A DNA stretch of 64,000 nucleotides from Anaerolineales bacterium UBA6055 (GTDB lineage: Bacteria > Chloroflexota > Anaerolineae > Aggregatilineales > Phototrophicaceae): NCBI GenBank assembly GCA_002428985.1, contig DIYL01000002.1:186001-250000 (forward strand). The letters are read 5' to 3'. The position numbers were made by a program, and so were the translations under genes. The notes below the pieces were generated by a model. It was not told where the DNA came from. It was given only the letters and a program-made list of their open reading frames with translations, and made no database searches. Below are positions 28,102-36,302 of this stretch, in pieces. Position 1 is the stretch's first letter. Every line of letters begins with the position of its first letter.

Positions 28102-28959
28102 CTATTCTACTGTATATCCTAATCTCTGTAAGGCTCTATCAATTGCTTCAATCACAATATCGGATTCATCTGTCAAACATGCAATGAGATGTTCAACGGC
28201 TTGGTCATCACCGATTTGCCCGAGGGCTTCTGCGGCGCCACGTCGTGCATTGGGGTTTGGGTCAAGGTTTAGCATTCGCACTAGAGGTTTAATTGCACTA
28301 ACTGCCTTGAGTTCACCGAGTGACCATGCAGAATTGTAACGCACCCACTCTTGGTCATCGCGCAAGGCTGCAACCAACATCTCTGTAGCTTCCGTACCAT
28401 GAAGAACCCCTAAAGCTCGCGCAACACGTATCCGCACCCAATCATCATCGTCTTTCATCAGCGGGAGTAATTTAGGAACAACTGATGATTCACCTAATTC
28501 ACCGAGTGACATAGCCGTCGTTCCACGCACACCAGCGTGACTATCTGATAACAACTCCACGAGTGGTTCAACTGCCCGTTTGTCACCTAACCACCCCAAT
28601 GCCGCAATACAATTACGCCTTGTGTCAACATTCTTATCAGATAAAAGTGCAATCAACGGCTCAACGGCACGCGCATCGCCCAGTTCACCAAGTGCTTTGG
28701 CTGCCCATTCTTGCGTCAGTCGGTTGTCATCCGTCAGTACATCTAATAAGGGTTCAATGCTTGTTTCATCGCCGATTTCGCTGAGTATCCATGCACACAA
28801 ATAACGCACTTGGCTACTATCATGCTTCAAACCAGCAATGACATGAGGTAGTGCATCACTCTCTAACTCAATTAGTTGGATTGCCGCCATCTGATGTGCA
28901 TCATTATCTTCACTTTCAAGCTGTTTCATCAGATGTTCAATCTGGGGTGTATTAACCAT
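28102..28959 (-). CDS. HEAT-repeat protein
   Basis: 285 residues made almost wholly of HEAT repeats of the PBS-lyase type, about eight copies with the pattern L-G-x-x-x-A-x-x-x-L-x-x-x-L. Clear units include DARAVEPLIALLSDKNVDTR, KRAVEPLVELLSDSHAGVR and DDQAVEHLIACLTDESDIV. These are protein-binding superhelices; no catalytic residues are expected. It precedes the HAD and methyltransferase genes on the same strand with a 35-base gap, and may be transcribed with them. A strong GAGGTGG site precedes the ATG. Confidence 0.9.
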   Translation of the reverse strand: MVNTPQIEHLMKQLESEDNDAHQMAAIQLIELESDALPHVIAGLKHDSSQVRYLCAWILSEIGDETSIEPLLDVLTDDNRLTQEWAAKALGELGDARAVEPLIALLSDKNVDTRRNCIAALGWLGDKRAVEPLVELLSDSHAGVRGTTAMSLGELGESSVVPKLLPLMKDDDDWVRIRVARALGVLHGTEATEMLVAALRDDQEWVRYNSAWSLGELKAVSAIKPLVRMLNLDPNPNARRGAAEALGQIGDDQAVEHLIACLTDESDIVIEAIDRALQRLGYTVE

Positions 28960-29052
28960 TTACCACCTCACGTACTGTTCATGTTAATCGTCTTAACACT
29001 AGATTAGCACGATTTATATATTTTGATGGTAAATGTTTACGATGAAACCAAA

Positions 29053-30039
29053 TTACAACCCACGCAACATATCAATCGTCTGTTGCTCTAATTCCCAGAG
29101 TTCGAGCCGTTCTTGTGCCTTAATCAAATTACTAAGGCGTGGATAGCCATCTTCATACTCTCGCGCCCACTCTTTAGCAAAGTCTCCATTGCGGATTTCA
29201 TCAAGTGTGACTTCCATTAGGCGTTCCAGTTTCAGGTCATTAAAGCGGTCTAACCGACTAAAAATCCCATATTGTCCTGTTAGCGATGATAATTTGAGAG
29301 ATTGAAACAGCCCTTGTCGTGAAGCACGTGAGAGGTAATCTGTAAATTCGCCGGAGATATATAGATCCATCATAGCAGCTTCGGGAGGATAGCCCATTTC
29401 AAGTAAGACATTGGCGGCAGTTGTCATAATATGATGAAATGCGGGTAGAATCGCTTGCTGTACAAAGAGGTCGAGTTGCGCTTCTTGTTCCATTGTTACT
29501 TCGACAGCCCCTGCGCGTAATGATCCCATAGCTTTTGTTAGTGCAAGGATAGCATCCCATGCTGTTCCGGTTGCATCCTGCCCGACACCCACAAAGCTAT
29601 AAAAACCACGTCCATCACGATAGCGTGATCGTACGGCTGCCCCAATCGTACGAGGTGCAATCATCCCCACATCCACAAATGGTGGAGGCTCAATAAAACC
29701 AAATGCAATATTGTATCCACTGGCAAATACGAGCAAATGTCCTTTTTGGAGCGAGGGGGAGACATCTTCAATATAAACTTCTGGTAACACCTCATCTGGC
29801 AATAACAACATCAACACATGACACTTATTGATAATGGCAGAAATATCTTGCGGATCAAAGCCATCATTCCTTGCTAGTACGCGACTTTCATCCTCACGTA
29901 CACCAATCAATACTTTAACCCCCGTATCACGCAGGTTATGAGCAATTGGTCGCCCTAAGTTACCATATCCGATAATCCCAATAGTCTTACCACTCAGCAC
30001 ATTTAAGCTGGCGTCATCTTCGTTATATATCATTGTCAT
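29053..30039 (-). CDS. Ketol-acid reductoisomerase-like protein with altered active site
   Basis: 328 residues. The N-terminal part resembles acetohydroxyacid isomeroreductase: SGKTIGIIGYGNLGRPIAHN (NADP Rossmann loop), VLMLLLPDEVLPEVY and APRTIGAAVRSRYRDGRG. The C-terminal knotted domain is recognisable (SLRAGAVEVTMEQEAQLDLF), but the metal-binding Asp-x3-Glu of the family (TDLFGE) reads LDLFVQ, and the later glutamate pair is not kept. It is therefore unlikely to be the biosynthetic IlvC. The start at 30039 is preferred to the upstream in-frame start at 30069, which lies within the GNAT gene. It ends the dnaB transcription unit. Confidence 0.75.
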   Translation of the reverse strand: MTMIYNEDDASLNVLSGKTIGIIGYGNLGRPIAHNLRDTGVKVLIGVREDESRVLARNDGFDPQDISAIINKCHVLMLLLPDEVLPEVYIEDVSPSLQKGHLLVFASGYNIAFGFIEPPPFVDVGMIAPRTIGAAVRSRYRDGRGFYSFVGVGQDATGTAWDAILALTKAMGSLRAGAVEVTMEQEAQLDLFVQQAILPAFHHIMTTAANVLLEMGYPPEAAMMDLYISGEFTDYLSRASRQGLFQSLKLSSLTGQYGIFSRLDRFNDLKLERLMEVTLDEIRNGDFAKEWAREYEDGYPRLSNLIKAQERLELWELEQQTIDMLRGL

Positions 30040-30047
30040 ATCTACAC

Positions 30048-30905
30048 CTACCCTATATTCTTCAACCACACACCCAGGTCAAACCCGTTGCGTACAAACC
30101 CATAATGATTATATAAGCGATGCGACGACACATTACTATCCTGCGTATTCACAGTTACTGATTTGATACCCCGTTTATCAAATTTGCTCAGCAAGTCATA
30201 TAACAATATCGAGCCAACCCGCTTACCTTGATTAGCTGGTGACACAGCTATACGCGCAAGATGTCCCGCTGCACGATGACGAGTACTAATTTGATAACCA
30301 ATAATTTCATCATCAAAAATAGCGACTGTGGAACTCGCAGAAATACGAAACGCTTGCCACAAATCCTGCCGGCTCATTTGCCATGGTGGGTCAAATGCTT
30401 CATGGTCAATACGCGTGATTTCTGTTAAATCTTCCGCATTCGCTGAGTAGACTTTGACAGGTGACAGTGGTTGCGATGGCAACTTATGTCCAGTTCGATT
30501 TAGCGTCACAATATCTTCGAGATAGGTAAAACCAATATCGGGCATATACGATTCTAGCCATTTGGTGACCATCAACGCAGCAAATGTCTTGATTCCCAGT
30601 GTTCTACCATGATCTTCGACAGCCTGCCATAATTCACGTATCACAGGTGCCGGCGACACATCATCATGCACACCAAGTAATCGTATCCATGACGACTGAT
30701 TCAGAGGCTTGGACAGTCCAATATAACCGACCAATTTATCATCTTGCCATGCAAGAAAAATCGTGCCGTCTTCGCGGTCTATCCATTGTCCAGATTTATA
30801 CCAATCCAAGTGTTTATGGGTCCACTGACTATAGTAACTCAAGTTCAGCAGTGGATTACGATATTGTCTTTCGTAGGGTGTAATCGTTAGTTTTGTCTGT
30901 AGCAT
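30048..30905 (-). CDS. Double GNAT acetyltransferase
   Basis: 285 residues. The C-terminal half is a complete GNAT domain: HLARIAVSPANQGKRVGSIL holds the acetyl-CoA loop (Q-G-K-R-V-G) and NTQDSNVSSHRLYNHYGFVR the end of the fold, similar to RimI-type ribosomal protein acetyltransferases. The N-terminal half looks like a second, weaker GNAT fold (FLAWQDDKLVGYIGLSKPLN). The substrate is unknown. Its ATG overlaps the TAA of the loader gene (TAATG at 30907-30903), so it is translationally coupled to the replication genes. Confidence 0.85.
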   Translation of the reverse strand: MLQTKLTITPYERQYRNPLLNLSYYSQWTHKHLDWYKSGQWIDREDGTIFLAWQDDKLVGYIGLSKPLNQSSWIRLLGVHDDVSPAPVIRELWQAVEDHGRTLGIKTFAALMVTKWLESYMPDIGFTYLEDIVTLNRTGHKLPSQPLSPVKVYSANAEDLTEITRIDHEAFDPPWQMSRQDLWQAFRISASSTVAIFDDEIIGYQISTRHRAAGHLARIAVSPANQGKRVGSILLYDLLSKFDKRGIKSVTVNTQDSNVSSHRLYNHYGFVRNGFDLGVWLKNIG

Positions 30906-32347
30906 TATTGAAAATTCTTACCTGTCCGCTTAACGTAACTTCGTACCCTTAATGCAAATGGATAACAAATTCGTCTATCCATCAAACGAGTAGCCAAACG
31001 CGGGTCGGTATCGTCCATTGTCTCTGATGATGTAATCACTGTTGGCATTTTAGCAAGATAGCGATGGTCAATCATCTGGAATAATTTTTCCTGTGCCCAT
31101 GCCGTTGCACTTGCCAATCGTAAATCATCCAAAATCATAATCGGCACATTGACAATCTCTTGATAGCGTTTGTCAAAGCGTACATTAGATTTTGGATCAA
31201 AGGTCAATCGCAAGTAATCAAGTAAATCAGGTACAGTCGTGAATAAGACCTGCTTGCCTTGTTCATGTAATTCATTCGCAATCGATGCCGCGAGATGGGT
31301 TTTACCTGTGCCAAACCCACCCATGATGTATAGCCAGCCTTTCGGTGCAGTGGAATAGGCATAAGCAATTTCAACTGCCCGATTCAAGTTGGACTCTTCA
31401 TCGGAGATCATACTTTCGGTATTAAATGTCCCGAACCGCATATGATTGTAAAAATGTAGTTTGCTAAAGCTTTTGTCCTCATCATCAGGACGGGTAAGAG
31501 CGCGGTAATCTGGGGCAAGAATTTTAATATGTTTAACAACATCGCCTTGCATCATACGACTACTGATGCGTGGATCAAGCTCATCAAGTGGCGTATTCGT
31601 GGTGATAACAGTTGGCAATGCTTTGGCATAACGATAATTAAGCAACTGGAATAATTTTTCTTTTGCCCATCCACTCGGATTTTCAACACCGAGATCATCT
31701 AAAATCAATAATTGGATGTTACGAATCCGCTCAAAACTTTCATCATAAGAAACATCAGCAGTTGGACTATATGTCGTCCTTAGATAATCGAGTAAATCTG
31801 GAGCGGTAATAAATAACACTTGATCACCAAATTGTTCAAGACGAGCGTTTCCGATAGCAACCGCTAGATGGGTTTTGCCACAACCATATGTCCCTTCATA
31901 CACAATCCAACCATGCGGACGACGTACAAAATCCTCTGCACGCTGTAACGCCAATTGGAGCGAAGTCACAGCATCCTGTGTATATTGACCATCAAATGGA
32001 TTCGTAATGAAGGACTCAAAGGTTTTATCCTTATAAGCATCCAAATTACCGATTCTTCGCAAGCGTTCCTGACGATCTATATCGATCTCTACAGGGTAAT
32101 TTGGGCAACGGTGTAGCTTACCATAACGCGGATCCGTCACAGGCACATCAAGCATAACCACGCCCTTACCATCGCAAATTGAGCATGGTTGGTCGGGATG
32201 TTGTGGATCATGACAAATTATGTCCAGCGGTACTTGAATGCCATCATCAAGATCATCGATGTGAGACCAATCATGATTCGATGAAGTCTGCCCATTCTCC
32301 AGTGGTATATTGTTTGTGTTGTTCAATATGTCCTTGAGAGGTTTCAC
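30905..32347 (-). CDS. DnaC/DnaI-like helicase loader with two AAA+ ATPase domains
   Basis: 480 residues. An N-terminal cysteine cluster (Cys45, Cys55-x2-Cys58, Cys81) suggests a zinc-binding domain as in DnaI. Two homologous AAA+ domains follow. Domain 1 has Walker A GTYGCGKT (152-159), Walker B LLILDD (213-218) and DPRISSRMM; domain 2 has GGFGTGKT (343-350), IMILDD (403-408) and DPRLATRLM. Each contains the repeated block VLF-x-T/A-x-PDLLDYLR. Classic loaders have a single ATPase domain. It overlaps the dnaD-like gene by 77 bases. The start is GTG at 32347, seven bases after GAAGGG; no ATG exists before residue 65. It probably loads the DnaB encoded upstream in the same operon. Confidence 0.92.
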   Translation of the reverse strand: MKPLKDILNNTNNIPLENGQTSSNHDWSHIDDLDDGIQVPLDIICHDPQHPDQPCSICDGKGVVMLDVPVTDPRYGKLHRCPNYPVEIDIDRQERLRRIGNLDAYKDKTFESFITNPFDGQYTQDAVTSLQLALQRAEDFVRRPHGWIVYEGTYGCGKTHLAVAIGNARLEQFGDQVLFITAPDLLDYLRTTYSPTADVSYDESFERIRNIQLLILDDLGVENPSGWAKEKLFQLLNYRYAKALPTVITTNTPLDELDPRISSRMMQGDVVKHIKILAPDYRALTRPDDEDKSFSKLHFYNHMRFGTFNTESMISDEESNLNRAVEIAYAYSTAPKGWLYIMGGFGTGKTHLAASIANELHEQGKQVLFTTVPDLLDYLRLTFDPKSNVRFDKRYQEIVNVPIMILDDLRLASATAWAQEKLFQMIDHRYLAKMPTVITSSETMDDTDPRLATRLMDRRICYPFALRVRSYVKRTGKNFQ

Positions 32348-32975
32348 GACTGCGCCCTTCTTGCTTCCAACTTTCTAAGATCTTGAGGATATAGTTCCAA
32401 CGACGAACATTAGCTTCGACTGCGATTTTAATGGCTTCTTCTATCCATTGTACTGGATACTCATCTTGTGCATCTTTCAATGAATCCACAATCATCGGCG
32501 ATAACACACCGATATTCTGTTCATAAAGAGCAAAAATAGTAGGTCGGGGTGGCAAGATTTCAATTTCATCTTTGCCAAGCGGTCGCCATTCACCTGCATT
32601 CAACTGATCGATCAGCACCTTACCCCGCTCGCTGTTCATGACATAATAGCACACATTGTCATTATTCAGCGAAATATGTGTGGAAAGTAATATGCCACGG
32701 GTGATTGCTTTTTCTAAAGCCGAATCTAATAAATCAACAGGATTTGCTTCAGCATCTATGACCTGCAATCCCTGTAACAACGATTCATCCGCTCGTAATT
32801 CACTATAGCGCAGATATTTATAGTCGCCTTCTTTTTGCTGAATCGCCCACATGCAAAATAATGTCACCTTAAGTTCGGCTAGGTCATCGATCAACGGCAA
32901 CAATTCATGAAAGAATTGTGATGGAATCTTAGTGACATGTGGTTTTCCATTTGAAAACCCATTAAATTTCGACAT
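32271..32975 (-). CDS. DnaD-domain primosomal protein
   Basis: 234 residues. The C-terminal region ENIGVLSP-type (NIGVLSPMIVDSLKDAQDEY, then WIEEAIKIAVEANVRRWNYI and ILKILESWKQEG) matches the DnaD/DnaB2 domain of Gram-positive primosome proteins, which bind DNA and help open the origin with DnaI. The N-terminal half is probably a winged helix (FCMWAIQQKEGDYKYLRYSE). ATG 32975 follows the dnaB stop by 14 bases. Its 3' end overlaps the loader gene. Confidence 0.88.
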   Translation of the reverse strand: MSKFNGFSNGKPHVTKIPSQFFHELLPLIDDLAELKVTLFCMWAIQQKEGDYKYLRYSELRADESLLQGLQVIDAEANPVDLLDSALEKAITRGILLSTHISLNNDNVCYYVMNSERGKVLIDQLNAGEWRPLGKDEIEILPPRPTIFALYEQNIGVLSPMIVDSLKDAQDEYPVQWIEEAIKIAVEANVRRWNYILKILESWKQEGRSRETSQGHIEQHKQYTTGEWADFIES

Positions 32976-32989
32976 CAATATTATCCAAA

Positions 32990-35900
32990 CTACTCTAAAT
33001 CGCTGAGGTCAACCTTGGCAACGTTGACATCCATAAACTTCGTAATCGACTTTTCAAAATACAGTTGAATTGTTCCGGTTGGTCCATGACGATGTTTTGA
33101 TAATAACACATCTGCTTGATTCGGGAATTCAGTTGTGTCAGGATTGTAAACTTCATCGCGATAGAGGAACATCACCGCGTCGGCGTCCTGCTCGATGGAG
33201 TTATGAACAATCATCATCTCAGCACAGAAGTTATGATAAGTATCAACTGTTAAATCATAGACTGCTGTTTCACCATCAGGTTCGATTGATACAATCTTAT
33301 CCCAGTAGACATCACTATTTGCCAAATTATGAATTTCATCCGATTCAACAACCTGCGCTAAACGCATGGCTCTGTCTCTACTAACATTCTGCTTGTACAG
33401 TGTAGTTCCACAATAGGAATTCCCAAGTTGAGATTGCATTTGTCGCCCCTTCATACCAATAGTTTGCATTGAAGGAACAGCAAATTTTCGCCATATATCT
33501 CTAGGAATAACATCTCGATTGGTGTTCGGAATATTTTTAACCAGATAATTCTGAACTTTTCTCAAATCGGACAATTTCTTTTTGCCAACCGCTCCAACCA
33601 ATTCCGAAAATAGTGTAAGGTCATCATGTCCGGTCAAGATAACATGATATTGATCTCGACCTTTACTACCTTGAGATACTAGTTTTATACGAGCATTCAT
33701 ACTTAGCCGAAGCAATAAATGAGCAACATCAGTCGCAAGTTGAGAGCTACTCGTTGCATAATAGGCAATTGGCGCATGACCATTCGTTGTCTTTCGAAGA
33801 TTGATACACCCATCAGTTGACCACAAATGCCGGAGAAATAGACTGATCTTTTCATCAGATTGTCCGAATACTTTTTGAGGCACAAACTTCTCATGTGAGC
33901 GCAGTCCAAATATATAGTGTTCATCTAGCCAGACAGAAATGGGGTTACGAACATTATGTGTAATATGTTTAGTAGTCGGCAAAAATACTTGATACCAACT
34001 TCGATTTTTCTCTTTTTGAATACGGGGTGCAATAGATTCATAGAACAAGTCATTTGCTAATTCTGCAACAAGCTCAGCAAGATCGTATTCAACAGTAGTA
34101 TATTGAATTGCATGACGTGGAAGTGTACAACCATCTCCAATCAAATGTCCCATCAAAGCTAGTTCAGAGTCTTTCATTATATCTACGCCCACCTCAGGTA
34201 ATGTACGAGGTAACGCAATATGAGATTTTAACTCTAACTCATCCAGTCGTTGCCAACCGTTAATTGTCAAAAATTTATGGTTTCCAGTTGCCCTTATTGT
34301 ACGTCCTAACGCTGTTGTCATACGATAAACAGCTTTCGTACCGGTACAAAACGCGTTGGTCACAGTACCATATTGGAGTTTGTAGGTATCTGGATCGAGG
34401 CTCAGGACACGAAAACCACTTTGCCCAACCAATGACTCAATCGGAACGCTGTAACCTTTATCCGGTAGATATACTTGTGTCTCACCTGACAAGCATCCCG
34501 ACTCACGTAGATCTGATAATTGTGGGCGTTTATCTTGTCGTTGTTCAACAGCACGCGATAACTGCGCTGCCGAGAGCATCGTCACATTGAGTTCACGCGC
34601 GAGTTCTTTTAACGACCGACTGATGTAACTGATTTCCTGTACACGGTTATTCTCGTAGGCTTTCCCCGCCGACATTAACTGCATATAATCGACCATCACC
34701 AAATCAAGCCCATATTCATGTTGCAAACGACGGCATTTTGTCCGCATCTCAATTGGGTTAATTGCAGGCGTATCATCAATAAAGATCGGTAGATTTGCAA
34801 TCCGCCCAACAGCCTCGGTGAAGCGGGTATGTTCACGTGGGGAAATATTCGCAGTCCGCAATTGCTGAATCCGAATGCCTGTCTCCATAGAAATGAAGCG
34901 TTGAATCATCTGCTCCACACCCATCTCCATCGTAAACAAAGCAACCCGTGCGCCACGTCTAGCTGCATTTAATGCAACCGTCAACAGCCATGATGTATTG
35001 TGACTAACAATCCCATTCGCCACAAAGGCATGTCCGTCAGGCACAGTTAAATCGTAACAATGCTGTAGACCGTTTTCAGAAATTGCTGTAATTGATTGCC
35101 AATCAAAATCTCGACCATTATGTACCATAACTAAATCGCCAACTTGCAATTTTGATAATGTCACCCAGTTAGCGTGACGTGTCATCACAGGATGATTATG
35201 TGTACCAGCAAGTGAATAACCCGCTTGTGTTGTAATTTTCAGGGTGGGCTTAACACCACTATCATAGAAATGGGAAGTCTGTTTGATACCATTTGGTGTC
35301 TGTACACCAATAGTTAGTGGGTAAAATACCCCACCTTCATCATCAGGTATCCCATGTGTATCTGGTTTGAGGTGCTCAATTGGTTTCATGCCTTGTGATG
35401 TAGCGATCAATGTATCACCCGTCACACATTTACCCATACCAGGTCTTCCAGCAAACACAATCAAGTCAGATTTTTGAAATCCACCAAGCAAACCATCTAA
35501 GGCTTTAAAGCCAGTCGGCAACCCGACCATACCTTCGCCGGCTGCCAGCAGTTTTTCCATGTCATCATAATATTCGCTGACTGCATCCCACATGGGTACA
35601 AATTCGCGCTTAATTTGGCTGTCACTGACGGAAAACAAAACCTGTTCTGCATCTGAAATTACGCGATCGATTGGCATTTCTTCATCCATCGCCAGATTTC
35701 GGATTTCATCAGTCGCTTTGAGCATACGTCGGCGAATCGAAGCACGTTCGACTAAGCGTCCATAGACCTCGGCATGGACAGCTGAGGGTGTATTATTGAC
35801 AAGGCTCGTCAGGTAAGCTTGACCACCAATTTCACTCAGCACGCGCATATCCTGTAGTTCTTGAGTGACTGTGACATAATCCATCGGGTCGTTGCGTTCT

Positions 35901-36082
35901 TGTAAGCGACTCAATGCCATCCAAATATATTCGTGACGTTTTAAGAAAAAATCATCATTGTTCAAAAATGCTGCCACACTCAAAAATGAGCGCGGTTCGA
36001 GCAGTAATGCACCGAGCAATGCCTGTTCTGCTTCGAGGCTATATGGGGCTTGTGCCTGTGCTTGTTGGGATTGATTGGTCAT
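32990..36082 (-). CDS. dnaB: Replicative helicase DnaB containing two inteins
   Basis: Hexameric helicase that unwinds DNA at the fork. The N-terminal domain starts PYSLEAEQALLGALLLEP; the RecA-like domain has LPTGFKALDGLLGGFQKSDL, Walker A GRPGMGK/T (split by intein 1), LVMVDYMQLMS and LSAAQLSRAVEQRQDKRP. Intein 2 splits DLRESG/SIEQDADAVMFLYRDEV. Without inteins the product is about 454 residues, normal for DnaB. ATG 36082 is used (an in-frame ATG at 36094 is equally possible); an open frame runs upstream to a GTG at 36169, but it crosses the leader hairpins and is not family-like. First gene of the dnaB-dnaD-loader-GNAT-reductoisomerase-like operon. Confidence 0.97.
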   Translation of the reverse strand: MTNQSQQAQAQAPYSLEAEQALLGALLLEPRSFLSVAAFLNNDDFFLKRHEYIWMALSRLQERNDPMDYVTVTQELQDMRVLSEIGGQAYLTSLVNNTPSAVHAEVYGRLVERASIRRRMLKATDEIRNLAMDEEMPIDRVISDAEQVLFSVSDSQIKREFVPMWDAVSEYYDDMEKLLAAGEGMVGLPTGFKALDGLLGGFQKSDLIVFAGRPGMGKCVTGDTLIATSQGMKPIEHLKPDTHGIPDDEGGVFYPLTIGVQTPNGIKQTSHFYDSGVKPTLKITTQAGYSLAGTHNHPVMTRHANWVTLSKLQVGDLVMVHNGRDFDWQSITAISENGLQHCYDLTVPDGHAFVANGIVSHNTSWLLTVALNAARRGARVALFTMEMGVEQMIQRFISMETGIRIQQLRTANISPREHTRFTEAVGRIANLPIFIDDTPAINPIEMRTKCRRLQHEYGLDLVMVDYMQLMSAGKAYENNRVQEISYISRSLKELARELNVTMLSAAQLSRAVEQRQDKRPQLSDLRESGCLSGETQVYLPDKGYSVPIESLVGQSGFRVLSLDPDTYKLQYGTVTNAFCTGTKAVYRMTTALGRTIRATGNHKFLTINGWQRLDELELKSHIALPRTLPEVGVDIMKDSELALMGHLIGDGCTLPRHAIQYTTVEYDLAELVAELANDLFYESIAPRIQKEKNRSWYQVFLPTTKHITHNVRNPISVWLDEHYIFGLRSHEKFVPQKVFGQSDEKISLFLRHLWSTDGCINLRKTTNGHAPIAYYATSSSQLATDVAHLLLRLSMNARIKLVSQGSKGRDQYHVILTGHDDLTLFSELVGAVGKKKLSDLRKVQNYLVKNIPNTNRDVIPRDIWRKFAVPSMQTIGMKGRQMQSQLGNSYCGTTLYKQNVSRDRAMRLAQVVESDEIHNLANSDVYWDKIVSIEPDGETAVYDLTVDTYHNFCAEMMIVHNSIEQDADAVMFLYRDEVYNPDTTEFPNQADVLLSKHRHGPTGTIQLYFEKSITKFMDVNVAKVDLSDLE
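33200..34495 (-). mobile_element. Full-length intein 2 with LAGLIDADG endonuclease
   Basis: 432 residues from Cys (RESG/CLSGETQVYL) to His-Asn (MMIVHN/SIEQD). Splicing blocks include TIRATGNHKFLTINGWQRL and YWDKIVSIEPDGETAVYDLT; the sequence is a clear relative of the Synechocystis DnaB intein and uses the same insertion point. Between them lies a LAGLIDADG endonuclease, with its two motifs at LALMGHLIGDGC and LFLRHLWSTDGC, both retaining acidic residues. It is likely still able to home. Confidence 0.92.
34997..35428 (-). other. Mini-intein 1 inside the DnaB Walker A motif
   Basis: 144 residues from Cys (in GMGK/CVTGDTLIATS) to the terminal His-Asn (GIVSHN/TSWLL). Block B is AGTHNHPV, with the T-x-x-H pattern; blocks F and G are CYDLTVPDGHAFVANG and IVSHN. 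No endonuclease domain lies between the splicing blocks. The +1 extein residue is Thr, the one that completes GKT in Walker A, so unspliced DnaB cannot bind ATP normally. Confidence 0.92.
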
Positions 36083-36101
36083 GTTTACATCCATAAAACA
36101 A

Positions 36102-36191
36102 CAAACGACCGAAGTCGCCTGAATTTTTGACTTAGATTTTTCCCATAGCTTAAATAGAGACCAAAACACAACAGACGACCGAAGCCGTCTG
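36102..36191 (-). promoter_or_regulatory. Twin UUCG-tetraloop hairpins in the dnaB leader
   Basis: On the transcript strand two near-identical 20-base hairpins lie at 36191-36172 and 36121-36102, 70 bases apart. Both have 8-bp stems (with one or two G-U pairs) closed by C(UUCG)G, one of the most stable tetraloops. Each is followed by a T-rich stretch (TTGTGTTTTGG and TTGTTTTATGG); the second ends only 19 bases before the ATG at 36082. They could act as attenuators, RNA-stability elements or protein targets. Confidence 0.65.
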
Positions 36192-36212
36192 AAAGGTTAA
36201 ATTCTCATTTTT

Positions 36213-36263
36213 ACAGACTATGAGTTTCAGACGTTGATAATCTGATTATAACTCAGAGTCTGT
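36213..36263. repeat. 13-bp inverted repeat downstream of the bifunctional nuclease gene
   Basis: ACAGACTATGAGT (36213-36225) and ACTCAGAGTCTGT (36251-36263) can pair with one mismatch around a 25-base loop. The CAGAC/GTCTG core also occurs in the adjacent dnaB leader hairpins. No T-tract follows, so it is not a typical terminator. Confidence 0.5.
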
Positions 36264-36302
36264 CAGAGTGAAGCTGATTTACATAGGAAATTGGTTGGTA
36301 GA

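Noticed and set aside
36083..36169. N-terminal extension of DnaB from a GTG at 36169
   Set aside because: It crosses a leader hairpin, has no family similarity and no ribosome site; DnaB similarity begins after 36082.
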